A stretch of DNA of 36,110 nt from CAMDMI01 sp044379485 (GCA_044379485.1 JBIPOE010000043.1:1-36110); one strand, 5' to 3'. Positions 1 to 9,109 are shown, numbered from the stretch's first letter. Notes: generated by a model not told the origin, from the letters alone. A program made the numbers and translations.

Positions 1-115
1 AAACAAGAGAAGTGATAAGACCTGGACGGAGTTTTGAAAGAAAACACAAACAGAAAAAACCTTACTCCATGAATTACAAGCCTTTATAACATTGGCTTAA
101 CTTAACGACATTGAA

Positions 116-1615
116 TCAGCTACCTTCTGCGTTCAGGATAAAAGCCTCACCATCAAAATTCTGGCTTGGTTGGATTCCCAATTTTGCTGCAATCTGTAAA
201 CTTAAAAATAAACATTCTGGCAATGTATTTTTGATAACTCCTTCCAAAATAGCCTCCCGGATTTCTTCCTTTATGGCACCAACTTCTCTGCTTGGTTTTA
301 GATTGAAGATTTCCATAATTTGTTCGCCAGTTAGCAAAGGTTGAAAAGTTCGCATGCGATCCGTTTCTTCCACAATCACCATTTTTTCTTCAACCTTGTC
401 AAAGTTTTGAAGGTATCGTCTGGCCTTGTTGGGGTTTTTGGTTGTAACATCCGCCCTGCACAAAATCATAAGCGCCTCCAGATCCTGACCAGCCTCAAAC
501 ATCAGACGCCTTACCGCTGAATCAGTTACGGCTTCATTGGTAAGCGAAATGGGTCGAAGGTGTAAACGCACCAATTTTTCCACAAACCGCATGTGCTCAT
601 TCAAAGGCAATTTCAATCGGGCAAATAATTTGGGAACCATCCTTGCCCCACGCTCCTCATGTCCATGAAAAGTCCAGCCATCTTTTGGCGAAAAGCGTTT
701 GGTGAGTGGTTTTGCAATATCATGGAGAATTGCCGCCCAACGCAGCCACAAGTCATTGCTTCTTTCAGCCACGTTGTCCAATACTTCCAGGGTATGGAAA
801 AAATTGTCTTTATGCGCTTTTCCATCCCGGTTTTCTACACCGGCAAGTTCAACCATTTCTGGCAATATTACACCAAGCAAACCGCTGTAATAAAGTAGTT
901 TAAAGCCATAGGAGGGCTTTTTGCAAAGGATAATTTTATTAAGTTCATCAGAAATCCTTTCCTTGGAAATAATGGAAAGCCGATCCTTCATTTTTCCAAG
1001 ACTTTCAAATGTATTTGCCTCAATATCAAATTCAAGTTGTGCCGCAAACCGAATGGCCCGCATCATCCGCAGAGGATCGTCAGAAAACGTGATTTCAGGT
1101 TCTAATGGGGTTTTGATGGTCATATTTCTGAGATCTTCCAATCCATTGAATGGATCCAGCCATTCCCCAAATGTCTTTTTGTTCAGGCTGATTGCCAGGG
1201 CATTGATGCTTAGATCCCGCCTGTTTTGATCATCTTCTAATGTACCGGATTCAACCGCTGGTTTTCTTGAATCGGAGGAATAGGATTCTTTCCTTGCAGA
1301 TACAAACTCCAGAATCCAGTCTTTGTGTTTCACCTGAGCAGTGCCAAAGTTCTTAAAATAGCCAAAATCAGAATCTGGCCCCAGTTGTTTTGCAACTGCT
1401 TCGGCCAAAGCAATACAATCGCCAATAGTCACAAAATCAGCATCTTTGCTTTGCCTTTTTAAAACAAGATCTCTTACAAAGCCACCTATAACATAAATCT
1501 CTATACCAAATTCGTCTGCAATTTTCCCCACCAATTTAAAGTAGGGATTCTCATCAATCTGATCTTTTACCTTTTCGGCCTGGTACTTTAAAAAGCTATC
1601 GGTTTCCTGTTTCAC
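116..1615 (-). CDS. cca: CCA tRNA nucleotidyltransferase with HD domain
   Basis: Polymerase-beta-superfamily nucleotidyltransferase that would add or repair the 3' CCA of tRNAs in the cytoplasm. Visible motifs, numbered from the start chosen here: GGFVRD (about residues 44-49), the metal-binding DAD (58-60), RRDLSINALA (about 130), FSDDPLRMMRAIRF, and a C-terminal HD phosphohydrolase domain with LHDIAKP at about 297. About 499 residues is normal for the HD-containing bacterial type. The start is uncertain: the frame has no ATG near its 5' end. A TTG at 1660 adds 15 unconserved-looking residues and has no ribosome site, whereas the GTG at 1615 has AGGAC upstream, so I chose GTG. The tRNA-Arg in this window does not encode CCA, consistent with need for this enzyme. 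A poly(A) polymerase role cannot be excluded by motif alone. Confidence 0.9.
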   Translation of the reverse strand: MKQETDSFLKYQAEKVKDQIDENPYFKLVGKIADEFGIEIYVIGGFVRDLVLKRQSKDADFVTIGDCIALAEAVAKQLGPDSDFGYFKNFGTAQVKHKDWILEFVSARKESYSSDSRKPAVESGTLEDDQNRRDLSINALAISLNKKTFGEWLDPFNGLEDLRNMTIKTPLEPEITFSDDPLRMMRAIRFAAQLEFDIEANTFESLGKMKDRLSIISKERISDELNKIILCKKPSYGFKLLYYSGLLGVILPEMVELAGVENRDGKAHKDNFFHTLEVLDNVAERSNDLWLRWAAILHDIAKPLTKRFSPKDGWTFHGHEERGARMVPKLFARLKLPLNEHMRFVEKLVRLHLRPISLTNEAVTDSAVRRLMFEAGQDLEALMILCRADVTTKNPNKARRYLQNFDKVEEKMVIVEETDRMRTFQPLLTGEQIMEIFNLKPSREVGAIKEEIREAILEGVIKNTLPECLFLSLQIAAKLGIQPSQNFDGEAFILNAEGS

Positions 1616-1747
1616 TATTTGATTTTGTCCTGCAAAACTACCAAAGAAAGCGTAAACCAACTTAAAGGAAATCTAAAGTGAATTTTGAAGGGGACTAATT
1701 TTTTACTAAACAGCATTCAATTCAAATTCCAGATTTCATTTTATTTT

Positions 1748-3028
1748 ATGTGGAAATTTCTTAAGGGCATTTTCAAAGCAGATTATGTGTATTGCACAAT
1801 CACAGTTTTTGGTTTTATGTTGGCTTTTGCTGGATTGGCAGATCGGTTTGCATTTCTGAATCCAATAGAAATAGCTCTCTCCGATTTTGAAATGACTGAT
1901 ATTGTTTTTTCTCACGGCATTAGAGAATCTCCCAAACCGGATACCAACATTGTATTAGTAAATTTTGGAAGTCTTTCCAGGAGAGGAATTGCCAGACAGA
2001 TTGAAATTATAGCTGCTCAAAAACCAAAAGTACTAGGCATTGATTGCAGTTTCAGAGTTTTAAAAAAGCCAGAAGAAGATTCACTCTTGGCATCTGCTTT
2101 AAGTAAAATCAAAAATCTGGTACTTTACAGCAAACTTGATTTTTCTTCAAAAGCAAAAGAAGATGTCTTTGACACTTTGTTGTATTGCAATCCTATGTTT
2201 GCAAAATATGGTAAATCAGGGTTTTGTAATTTAATTACTAAAGGTAGTGAGCAATATTTAGCATGCAGAACATTTCCTCCAAAAGACAAAGTTGGCAATC
2301 ATACAGAACTTGCTTTTGGTCTTCAAATTGCAAATTTTGTGGATAGCAACAAGGTGAAGAGATTTTTAGCCAGGGAAAATAATGTTGAATTGATAAATTT
2401 CAAGGGAAATAAAGAATTGTTCTATAGCCTGGATGTTCAGGATATTTTGGGTTATGAAGATGAGTTTGGTTTTAAATCTCAGAACGAGCTTCCAGTAAAT
2501 TTGAAAGATAAAATAGTAATAATGGGTTATATGGGGGATGATTTTGGCCCCAAATCAAAATTGACTCGAGAAGATAAATTCCATACCCCAATGAACGAAA
2601 ATTATGCTGGAAAAGCATATCCTGATATGTTTGGAGTTGTTATACATGCCAATATTGTTAGTATGGTACTTGATGAAGTCCCCATAAATCAAATGGGAGA
2701 TTGGTTAAAAATATTGTTGGCAATTTTCGTCTGTTACATCAATGTTGTTTTCTTTTTCTATATCCACGACTATTTCCCTTCCTGGTATGATTTGGTTGTT
2801 AAAACGGTTCAGGTGGTTGAGGTAGTTTTTATATTATTTATTGCGGTTAATGTTTATGGAAGTTATAGATATCAAATGGATGTAACCTATGGTGTAATTG
2901 CAGTTGGTCTATGTGGTGATATTTTGGAGGTTTATACAGGTGCTATGTATAATATTGTGGGTCGTTTCCGGGATAGAATTAAACTATTTTTGATTGGGAG
3001 AAAAAAATATAACCGAATAAAAGAGTGA
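1748..3028 (+). CDS. CHASE2 domain membrane sensor protein
   Basis: Stand-alone CHASE2 extracytoplasmic sensor protein, about 427 residues. The sequence shows an N-terminal membrane helix (VFGFMLAFAGLADRFAFL), a long extracytoplasmic domain with the CHASE2 signature (D-x-x-x near IVLVNFGSLSRRGIARQIE, then KPKVLGIDCSFR and DSLLASAL), and two to three C-terminal membrane helices (LKILLAIFVCYINVVFFFY, VVEVVFILFIAVNVY, YGVIAVGLCGDILEVY). No kinase, cyclase or phosphatase output domain follows in the same chain, so the partner is unknown. A decayed SpoIIE phosphatase remnant begins just downstream and may once have been that partner (inference). I chose the ATG at 1748 because the upstream in-frame start at 1685 adds 21 residues that look non-homologous. 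It is transcribed away from the CCA enzyme gene. Confidence 0.8.
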   Translation: MWKFLKGIFKADYVYCTITVFGFMLAFAGLADRFAFLNPIEIALSDFEMTDIVFSHGIRESPKPDTNIVLVNFGSLSRRGIARQIEIIAAQKPKVLGIDCSFRVLKKPEEDSLLASALSKIKNLVLYSKLDFSSKAKEDVFDTLLYCNPMFAKYGKSGFCNLITKGSEQYLACRTFPPKDKVGNHTELAFGLQIANFVDSNKVKRFLARENNVELINFKGNKELFYSLDVQDILGYEDEFGFKSQNELPVNLKDKIVIMGYMGDDFGPKSKLTREDKFHTPMNENYAGKAYPDMFGVVIHANIVSMVLDEVPINQMGDWLKILLAIFVCYINVVFFFYIHDYFPSWYDLVVKTVQVVEVVFILFIAVNVYGSYRYQMDVTYGVIAVGLCGDILEVYTGAMYNIVGRFRDRIKLFLIGRKKYNRIKE

Positions 3029-3036
3029 ATCTTTAA

Positions 3037-3453
3037 GAATTAATTGAAAATATTACTTGGGTAGATATACTTGTTTTGGCATCCGAAAATCACGTTTCAT
3101 TTGCGGCTTCAAGTATTCCTTAGGTGAAAATTTCAAAAGAAGGCAGGATTCAAACGTTTAAAGGAACGAGGACCCAATTGGCTTCCTGGAAAACCAACTG
3201 GACAGAGTACGAAACGCTTGAGATAGAGGCAAATAGAGGAGATCGTTTCTATTTGTTTACCGATGGGGCTACAGATCAGTTTGGTGAAAAAACTGACAAG
3301 CGATTGGGAACAAAACAATTGATAGCCGCTTTGGATTCTAGTCAGAATATGGTTTTGATAGACCAAAGGGAGAAATTGGAGTCATTTTTTAAAGAGTGGC
3401 AAGGCAATCAAAGCTAAACGGACGACATCATTGTTCTTGGTTTTGAAACATAA
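3037..3453 (+). pseudogene. SpoIIE/PP2C-type phosphatase C-terminal remnant (two nonsense codons)
   Basis: Remnant of the C-terminal third of a SpoIIE-like PP2C serine phosphatase. The open frame starts after a stop at 3034 and reads VDILVLASENHVSFAASSIP, then TAG at 3121, then VKISKEGRIQTFKG...YLFTDGATDQFGEKTDKRLG...WQGNQS, then TAA at 3415, then TDDIIVLGFET and TAA at 3451. The motifs FTDGATDQFG and TDD are the last two metal-site blocks of the family. The second stop falls exactly where the other phosphatase in this window (5719-6816) has Q in its QTDD motif, so CAA to TAA is the simplest explanation. The N-terminal half, with GDCTGHG-type residues, is absent. A GTG at 3124 could start a 97-residue piece, but it has no ribosome site and lacks half of the catalytic fold. 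Confidence 0.75.
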
Positions 3454-3646
3454 AGAACCAGGTATTTTTAACCTGAAATTCAGAATGATTAGCTTAGTTT
3501 TGTTTTTTGAAATCAAATTCTGAAAAATGATTTTCCTGACAGGTTTTAACCTGAACAGTAAACCATATAGCCGATTCTTTTTTTATAGATTTTGAATCAG
3601 TAATCATTTCATTTTCAGTCCAAAAACTTGATTTCAAAACCAAATA

Positions 3647-4651
3647 ATGAAAGTAATCTATCCAATTGTTTTTTTAAGTCTGATCGGTTTTAGTGTTTTT
3701 TCACAGAGTAAAAAGGAATGCACCATTGCCTTTTATAATTCAGAAAACCTATATGATACCATTAATGATCCCACAGTGGATGATGAAGAATTTTTACCAG
3801 CTGGAAAAAATAACTGGACTGGCGAGCGCTTTGAAAAAAAGATATACAACCTTGCTAAGGTTATTGATTCTTTAGGCGGTGGACCTTCAGTATTAGGCCT
3901 TTCTGAAATTGAAAACAGATTTGTATTGGAGGCTTTGGTCGCTCATAAAAAAATCGCCAAAAAGGATTACGGCATCGTTCACGAAAATTCAATTGACAAA
4001 CGAGGAATAGATGTCGCTATGATTTATAAGAAATCAGATTTTAAACCTTTGTTTCATAAAATGGCCAGAGTTTCATTACCAGAAGATCCTGAGTTTATAA
4101 CTCGGGATATTATGATTGTGAAGGGATTACTGTTTTCTAAGCCCATTTATTTCTTTATCAATCATTGGCCATCCAGAAGGGGAGGAGAGGAGGAGAGTCG
4201 CTCCAAAAGAATTGCAGCCGCCAAAACGGCTAGATTCAGTATTGATACCATATTAAAAGCGGATCCTAAAGCAAATATTGTTTTAATGGGTGATTTTAAT
4301 GATTCACCCGTTGATAAATCAATTGTGGAATTTTTAGGTGCAAGCGACTCTCCTGAGGCCAAAGATTTGGTTTTGTTTAATGCCATGGCTCCTTTGGCAA
4401 AAGCAGGGGATGGAAGTCATTCATACAAAAACGAATGGAATATGTTGGATCAGATTATATTGAGCAAGAATCTCTTAAGTCCTAAATCAAAGCTGAAATA
4501 CGAACCAAACTCTGCAGCCGTATATCGCCCTATCTGGATGCACGACAAGTATTCTAAACATCAAGGTGCTCCATATCGAACGTATTCCGGACCAAAATTT
4601 ATTGGTGGGTATTCAGATCATTTTCCGGTGTTTGTGAAGTTAAGAATGTAA
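3647..4651 (+). CDS. Secreted endonuclease/exonuclease/phosphatase-family protein
   Basis: Exported member of the EEP fold (DNase I/exonuclease III-like), 334 residues, probably a metal-dependent phosphodiesterase or nuclease acting in the periplasm or outside the cell. The first 20 residues form a signal peptide ending VFSQ. Core motifs are visible in order: FYNSENLYD (29-37, metal/substrate Asn and Glu), LGLSEIENR (catalytic Glu region), NHWPSRRGG (catalytic His region), GDFNDSP (Asp/Asn pair), and SDHFPVF at the C-terminus. All the expected catalytic blocks are present, so it looks intact. It sits alone between the phosphatase remnant and the convergent FkbM gene, only 46 nt away. Substrate (DNA, phospholipid or sugar phosphate) cannot be told from sequence. 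Confidence 0.88.
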   Translation: MKVIYPIVFLSLIGFSVFSQSKKECTIAFYNSENLYDTINDPTVDDEEFLPAGKNNWTGERFEKKIYNLAKVIDSLGGGPSVLGLSEIENRFVLEALVAHKKIAKKDYGIVHENSIDKRGIDVAMIYKKSDFKPLFHKMARVSLPEDPEFITRDIMIVKGLLFSKPIYFFINHWPSRRGGEEESRSKRIAAAKTARFSIDTILKADPKANIVLMGDFNDSPVDKSIVEFLGASDSPEAKDLVLFNAMAPLAKAGDGSHSYKNEWNMLDQIILSKNLLSPKSKLKYEPNSAAVYRPIWMHDKYSKHQGAPYRTYSGPKFIGGYSDHFPVFVKLRM

Positions 4652-4697
4652 TACAACCCTAACTTCTTCCATACTAAATAATGGTTTGACTTTTGAC

Positions 4698-5591
4698 CTA
4701 AACAAATTCAGAAATCCAATCAAGTTTTTCAACCGGAACAAAAAAGAAATTTTCTATTTGCTCAACTGTAAAGTTTTTGTCTATCACAACTTCTCTCAAC
4801 TTTTGGTTTTCAAAAATAAAGGATTGGTACTTCAAAGAAATGATTTGTTCCTGAATCTGAACCAACATTTCTGATGAAAAAACCTCGCAAACTATGATTG
4901 GTCTGAATCTTTCAATACTCGATTTGCTTCCTGCAAGAACCAAATGTTCAGCCTCTTCAACATCCAGTTTTATCAGATCCAGTTCATTTATTTTGTTTTC
5001 AATAATGAATGCATCTAATGTGTTGGTTTGAATATTTAGTTTAAAAGTTGTTGGATTTGCTCTTACATGAGATAGATGTCCACTACCGCCCAGGGTATTA
5101 TGTTTTAAATAAGAATATTTCGAATGGTAAGGAATATGGAATGAAAATTCTCCCTTTGAGTCCGAAAGACCAATACCTTGCGCAAATACATTTTTCAATC
5201 CATTTAGGGTAATATTCTCTTTTAAAAAAGCCAATGGTCCCGGAGATGGGTCAAAAGCATAAACCTTTATTTTTGGATTGACTTTTCCAGCCATAACTGA
5301 ATAATAACCAATATTTGCACCTACATCAAAAAAAACATGAACTCTGGGAAATAGGGCTAAAAAAATATCCGTGTATTCATAGGCGGAACTGCCGCTCCAA
5401 AAAACGAATTTTGAAACATGGTTGGTTTGATTTGTTTTCAGTTTGAACGATTCCCCTGTTTTTAAATTTACCTTTATTACACCGGAAGGTGGAATTTTTA
5501 AGTTTTCCGGAAGTCCAGGAATAAGTTTTAAAAAATTTCTAATCAGATTATTAACCCCTGAATTGTATAATATTGTATAGAATAATTGCAA
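4698..5591 (-). CDS. FkbM family methyltransferase
   Basis: SAM-dependent methyltransferase of the FkbM type, 297 residues. The SAM-binding motif I reads VFFDVGANIGYYS, followed by YAFDPSPGPLAFLKENI (motif II acidic residue) and the FkbM-typical LDAFI...LDLIKLDVEEAEHLVLAG and PIIVCEVF. Family members usually O-methylate sugars of polysaccharides, glycolipids or natural products; the acceptor here is unknown. No ATG is available at the N-terminus. The TTG at 5591 is preceded by AAGGA about 8 nt upstream on the minus strand, which supports it as the start. No glycosyltransferase neighbours are present, so it is an isolated gene in this window. Its end converges on the EEP-family gene. Confidence 0.85.
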   Translation of the reverse strand: MQLFYTILYNSGVNNLIRNFLKLIPGLPENLKIPPSGVIKVNLKTGESFKLKTNQTNHVSKFVFWSGSSAYEYTDIFLALFPRVHVFFDVGANIGYYSVMAGKVNPKIKVYAFDPSPGPLAFLKENITLNGLKNVFAQGIGLSDSKGEFSFHIPYHSKYSYLKHNTLGGSGHLSHVRANPTTFKLNIQTNTLDAFIIENKINELDLIKLDVEEAEHLVLAGSKSSIERFRPIIVCEVFSSEMLVQIQEQIISLKYQSFIFENQKLREVVIDKNFTVEQIENFFFVPVEKLDWISEFV

Positions 5592-5718
5592 TTTTTTTCC
5601 TTTTTATTAAAGCCGTTTGAAGGCTCAAACTTACTGTTTATGAATTGAGATAAAAATCAGGTTTTTAAAAATATGCCCGAAAATGCATGAATGTATGAGT
5701 TTAGGTTTTTAGCAAATT

Positions 5719-6816
5719 CTAAACTTCGAAAATAAGAACCGTCGCATCATCGGTTTGCGCATTTTCCTTTTTCCAGTCTAAGAATTTTTCCTCAAGTAGT
5801 TTTCCCTGCACTTTTGTGGTTTCATTGGCTGTATTTTTAAACGAGTCCAGCCATGTTTTTTTACCTATTTTTTTGTAATTCGGGCCGCCAGATTGATCGG
5901 TAATTCCATCCGAAAAAATGCAGAATCTTTCTTCTCCCTTCAGCTCAAAACTGTGATTGGTGAACGGTTCTTTTATATGGTTGAAGTCTTTTCCCAGTCC
6001 CCGGCGGTCTCCTTTTATATCTTCTAATACCCCATTTCTGTAAATCAAAAGTCCTTGATGTGCACTTGAAAAACTCAGACTGGAATCATCCAAACTAAAG
6101 AAACAAACAGATAAGTCCAATCCATCCTGAAGTTGGCTTTCTTTTAAGGTATCGAAAATTTCGTTTTGAACTTCTGCCAGGAATTCACCTGGGGTTTCCA
6201 GATTTTGTAAGGCAATTTTATTCAGAATATTTATGAAGGTTATGGTCAAAAATGCGGCTGGCACACCATGACCAGTGCAATCGCCAAGGCAAATAATTTT
6301 AAATTGGCTTGTTTGCTTTGCCCAATAAAAATCCCCGCCAACCAAATCTTTAGGGGAATTCAAAATGTAGTATTCTGAAAATAAAGAATTTAATTGGACT
6401 GGTTCCGGCAAAAAGGCTTCCTGTACCGTCCTTGCGTACCGAATGCTGGCCAGAAGATTTTCATTTGAAGCCTTTATAATTTGTTTTTGTAGCTTGATTT
6501 TTTCGCCTTTTGCCAAAAGCTTTTTACCATATCTTTTCTGGGAAACGAAACCAAAAGCCACCAATCCCACAACAGAAGTCAATAGAAATAATGTGAAAAG
6601 ATAGAAATTCCGGTGTGCTTCCTGTTAACATATTACCTGTTCCGGGTCATGTCCTACAAGGGCATGTTTGAAATCAACTACCAGATTTTCGTATGGAAGT
6701 GCTTGATTATGAGTTTTATGTAAATGGCAGCCGGCATGTTTAAATTCATATAGATAAAGTTAACTCCCAACAACTACAAGAATTGAAACCAATAAAACAA
6801 TGATAAACCATTTCAT
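5719..6816 (-). pseudogene. Membrane SpoIIE-type serine phosphatase with two in-frame TAA codons
   Basis: One reading frame runs from an ATG at 6816 (ribosome site AGGAGG 10 nt upstream) to 5719 and is interrupted only by TAA at 6762-6760 and TAA at 6627-6625. Read through, it gives TM1 (MKWFIIVLLVSILVVVGS, stop, LYLY), a His/Cys-rich loop of about 40 residues (FKHAGCHLHKTHNQALPYE onwards, ending in the second stop and QEAHRN), TM2 (FYLFTLFLLTSVVGLVAFGF), a coiled linker (KKLLAKGEKIKLQKQIIKAS), then an intact PP2C/SpoIIE domain: VGGDFYWA, GDCTGHGVPAAF, FSDGITDQSGG and QTDDATVL. The catalytic part alone (TTG at 6582, 287 residues) is complete and might still be made. The substrate would be a phosphoserine anti-sigma antagonist-like protein; none is visible nearby. 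Two nonsense changes without any frameshift suggest recent decay, or less likely readthrough. Confidence 0.75.
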
Positions 6817-6834
6817 AAATAATAATCCTCCTGA
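6817..6834 (-). promoter_or_regulatory. Strong ribosome binding site for the broken phosphatase
   Basis: On the minus strand this stretch contains AGGAGG about 10 nt before the ATG at 6816. Bacteroidota genes often lack strong Shine-Dalgarno sequences, so a perfect AGGAGG here argues that 6816 is the ancestral start of the two-TM phosphatase, and that the short open stretches after the two TAA codons are not independent genes. Confidence 0.6.
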
Positions 6835-6940
6835 ATAAAAGTATGCCTTGGAGACAACCTCAAAGGAAGCTTCAATTACAAACGGTTTTTATGGGAGTTT
6901 GGATTGCAAATACCGGCTGTTAGTTTTTCTTTCTAAAGAA

Positions 6941-8896
6941 TTAGTGCTCAGTAAATACACGTTTCATCCTGGTTGCTTTTGGAGGTGCTATTACCAAAGG
7001 AACTTTTTCGATTTTGACAGAACTTGTATCCAAACCAAAAGCTTTATCTTCAGGTAAACTTAAATTGTCCAACATGAAATATCCATCCATTATAATATTC
7101 TCAAGAAATGGAAGTTCATTTTCGTAGCTTAAATGTCGTTTAATGACAATAAAACTAAAGTCCCCGACAATGTTTTTTTCTGCAAGTGAAGCATACCTCG
7201 AAGTGATGTCTATTTCTCCATTTGCAACCAATTCTTCAACCACTTTTCTGAAATATAAATTGATTTTTTGGTCAATTCTAAAGCCAAGCCTGAACTCTAC
7301 TTTGATCACATCGTTGTTCGCCAGAATATCTACTTTGTACTCCTGGGTATAAGGTTTATCGTCAACATGAATATGCACAAACCAATATATATCAGCACGT
7401 TTGGGTTGTTTCTGAAAAATTGAATACATAATTTTAGATTCAATTTCATCCCGGTTATCGGCTGAAGTCAGATAAACCAAATGTGTCGCAAATTTTGGAA
7501 CCGATTGATCTTTACTTAGTTCTTTGAGCATATTCAAATGTTCATTAATATGCGTAAAAGTGATGTATCGATTTTTGATTTTTCGCCCTTTAAACCAAAC
7601 ATACATTATGCCAACAATAACCACTCCTATTAGCATGGAAACCCAACCACCATGGGTAAACTTCCCGAGGTTTCCAACAAAAAATGAAAACTCAAGCGAC
7701 AGGTAAACAACAAGTAAAATGATGACCCAACCTCCTTTTACCCGCTTGGATAATAAATAATGGCTAAGTAAAATGGTGTCCATAAACATGCCAACAGTGA
7801 TTGCAAGTCCGTAGGCGGCCTCCATAGATTTAGATTCTTTAAAAAAGAAAACTACGGAAAGACAACCTGCCAAAAGTAACCAATTGATACTAGGTACATA
7901 TAATTGACCCTTTAATTCAGAAGGAAATTTAATTTTAACCTTCGGCCAAAGGTTCAATCGAATGGCTTCTGAGATCAAAGTAAATGAACCGGAAATTAAC
8001 GCCTGACTGGCTATAATGGCGGCCATAGATGCAATTACGATTCCTATTGGCAGAAACCAGGTTGGCATCATATTATAAAATGGATTTATTGTGTCATCAT
8101 CAAACTGAGTTCCATTTAACGTTTTTAAAACCCAGGCACCCTGGCCCAGGTAGTTCAAGACCAGGCATGTTTTTACAAAACCCCAGCTAATTCTAATGTT
8201 GTTTTTTCCACAATGGCCAAGGTCGGAATAGAGTGCTTCAGCTCCAGTTGTGCACAGGAAAACTGCTCCAAGGAACCAAAATCCTTCAGGGAAGTTTACA
8301 AGCAAATTGTAGGCATACCAGGGGTTCAAAGCCTTGAAAACCATTGGATTCTGAGCCGCCCAATAGATTCCAAAAAAACCAAGCATCATAAACCAAACCA
8401 ACATAACAGGTCCAAATGCTTTTCCAACAACTGATGTGCCCACCCTCTGCAATGCAAAAAGTAAAGTCAGAATTGTGACAACTATGGGTAATGTTGGAAT
8501 ATTGGGATTGAGAATCAACAAACCCTCAATGGCAGACGAAACCGAGATAGGAGGCGTAATCATACCATCGGCAAGAAGAGCAGCTCCGCCAATAATGGCT
8601 GGAATGATTAAAGGTCGTTTTATTCGTCTAACAAGGGCATATAGAGCAAAAATCCCGCCTTCACCATTGTTGTCTGCATTGAGAATAATGGTGACATATT
8701 TAACAGTAGTAACCAAAGTCAAAGTCCAGATGACGCAGGAAAGAGCGCCAAGAACAAGATCCTCTGAAACCATACGGTCACCAATTATTGCTTTCAGTAC
8801 GTAAAGTGGTGAGGTGCCTATATCCCCGTAAATAATGCCCAGAGCTACCAGAAGTCCTGCAACGTTTGTGCGGTGCTGGTGTGCCGAATGTTCCAT
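6941..8896 (-). CDS. kup: Kup-type potassium uptake transporter
   Basis: Inner-membrane K+/H+ symporter of the KUP/HAK/KT family, 651 residues, the usual bacterial length. The N-terminus carries the family signature GIIYGDIGTSPLYVLKAI (GDIGTSPLY from residue 25), and NGEGGIFALYALVRR follows shortly after. About twelve hydrophobic segments fill the first 430 residues (for example PIVVTILTLLFALQRVGTSVVG and WVIILLVVYLSLEFSFFVG), followed by a cytoplasmic C-terminal domain of about 200 residues. The ATG at 8896 is the start. A TAnnTTTG-like -7 element lies 20 nt upstream on the minus strand (8917-8924). The downstream broken phosphatase lies 124 nt beyond its stop and is probably separately expressed given its own ribosome site. 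Confidence 0.96.
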   Translation of the reverse strand: MEHSAHQHRTNVAGLLVALGIIYGDIGTSPLYVLKAIIGDRMVSEDLVLGALSCVIWTLTLVTTVKYVTIILNADNNGEGGIFALYALVRRIKRPLIIPAIIGGAALLADGMITPPISVSSAIEGLLILNPNIPTLPIVVTILTLLFALQRVGTSVVGKAFGPVMLVWFMMLGFFGIYWAAQNPMVFKALNPWYAYNLLVNFPEGFWFLGAVFLCTTGAEALYSDLGHCGKNNIRISWGFVKTCLVLNYLGQGAWVLKTLNGTQFDDDTINPFYNMMPTWFLPIGIVIASMAAIIASQALISGSFTLISEAIRLNLWPKVKIKFPSELKGQLYVPSINWLLLAGCLSVVFFFKESKSMEAAYGLAITVGMFMDTILLSHYLLSKRVKGGWVIILLVVYLSLEFSFFVGNLGKFTHGGWVSMLIGVVIVGIMYVWFKGRKIKNRYITFTHINEHLNMLKELSKDQSVPKFATHLVYLTSADNRDEIESKIMYSIFQKQPKRADIYWFVHIHVDDKPYTQEYKVDILANNDVIKVEFRLGFRIDQKINLYFRKVVEELVANGEIDITSRYASLAEKNIVGDFSFIVIKRHLSYENELPFLENIIMDGYFMLDNLSLPEDKAFGLDTSSVKIEKVPLVIAPPKATRMKRVFTEH

Positions 8897-8916
8897 TAAC
8901 TAATTTTTTAAGGCGG

Positions 8917-8924
8917 CAAATGTA
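8917..8924 (-). promoter_or_regulatory. Candidate -7 promoter element of kup
   Basis: The minus strand reads TACATTTG, an exact match to the Bacteroidota housekeeping -7 consensus TAnnTTTG, 20 nt before the kup ATG. I see no convincing TTTG -33 element at the right spacing, so confidence is modest. Confidence 0.4.
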
Positions 8925-9066
8925 ACCGTAGCTTTTTATTATTGCTATGGTTTTGAGGCTTTTTACCTGCATCTGGTTTTTAGGTATAAAATTCTAAATT
9001 CTTTCCTGAAAATCATTTTTCAGTTTTATTTCTTGCATTTATTATAGAATTTTTTTTTGACAAATG

Positions 9067-9095
9067 TTTGGAGAATTAAAATTTGCTTAGATTTG
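9067..9095 (+). promoter_or_regulatory. Bacteroidota-type promoter of tRNA-Arg
   Basis: TTTG at 9067-9070, a 17-nt spacer, then TAGATTTG at 9088-9095 exactly match the Bacteroidota sigma-ABfr consensus (TTTG and TAnnTTTG). The tRNA begins 15 nt after the -7 element, giving a very short leader. This is the clearest promoter in the window and a good lineage marker. Confidence 0.75.
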
Positions 9096-9109
9096 TCACG
9101 CAAAAAGCT

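Noticed and set aside
3124..3417. A stand-alone 97-residue phosphatase gene starting at GTG 3124
   Set aside because: It lacks the first half of the catalytic fold, has no ribosome site, and recognisable homologous sequence continues both before its start and after its stop. A decayed remnant explains it better.
3037..6816. Alternative genetic code with TAA or TAG read as an amino acid
   Set aside because: Several intact genes in the window end at TAA at the expected length (EEP protein, Ig-like lipoprotein, barrel protein) and the giant gene ends at TAG, so both codons act as normal stops here.
6848..7057. Plus-strand ORF overlapping the kup 3' end
   Set aside because: Mostly antisense to kup and its downstream spacer, with no motif or ribosome site.
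8921..9109. Riboswitch upstream of kup
   Set aside because: The leader is short, with a promoter-like -7 element only 20 nt from the ATG, and shows no recognisable c-di-AMP or other riboswitch pattern.
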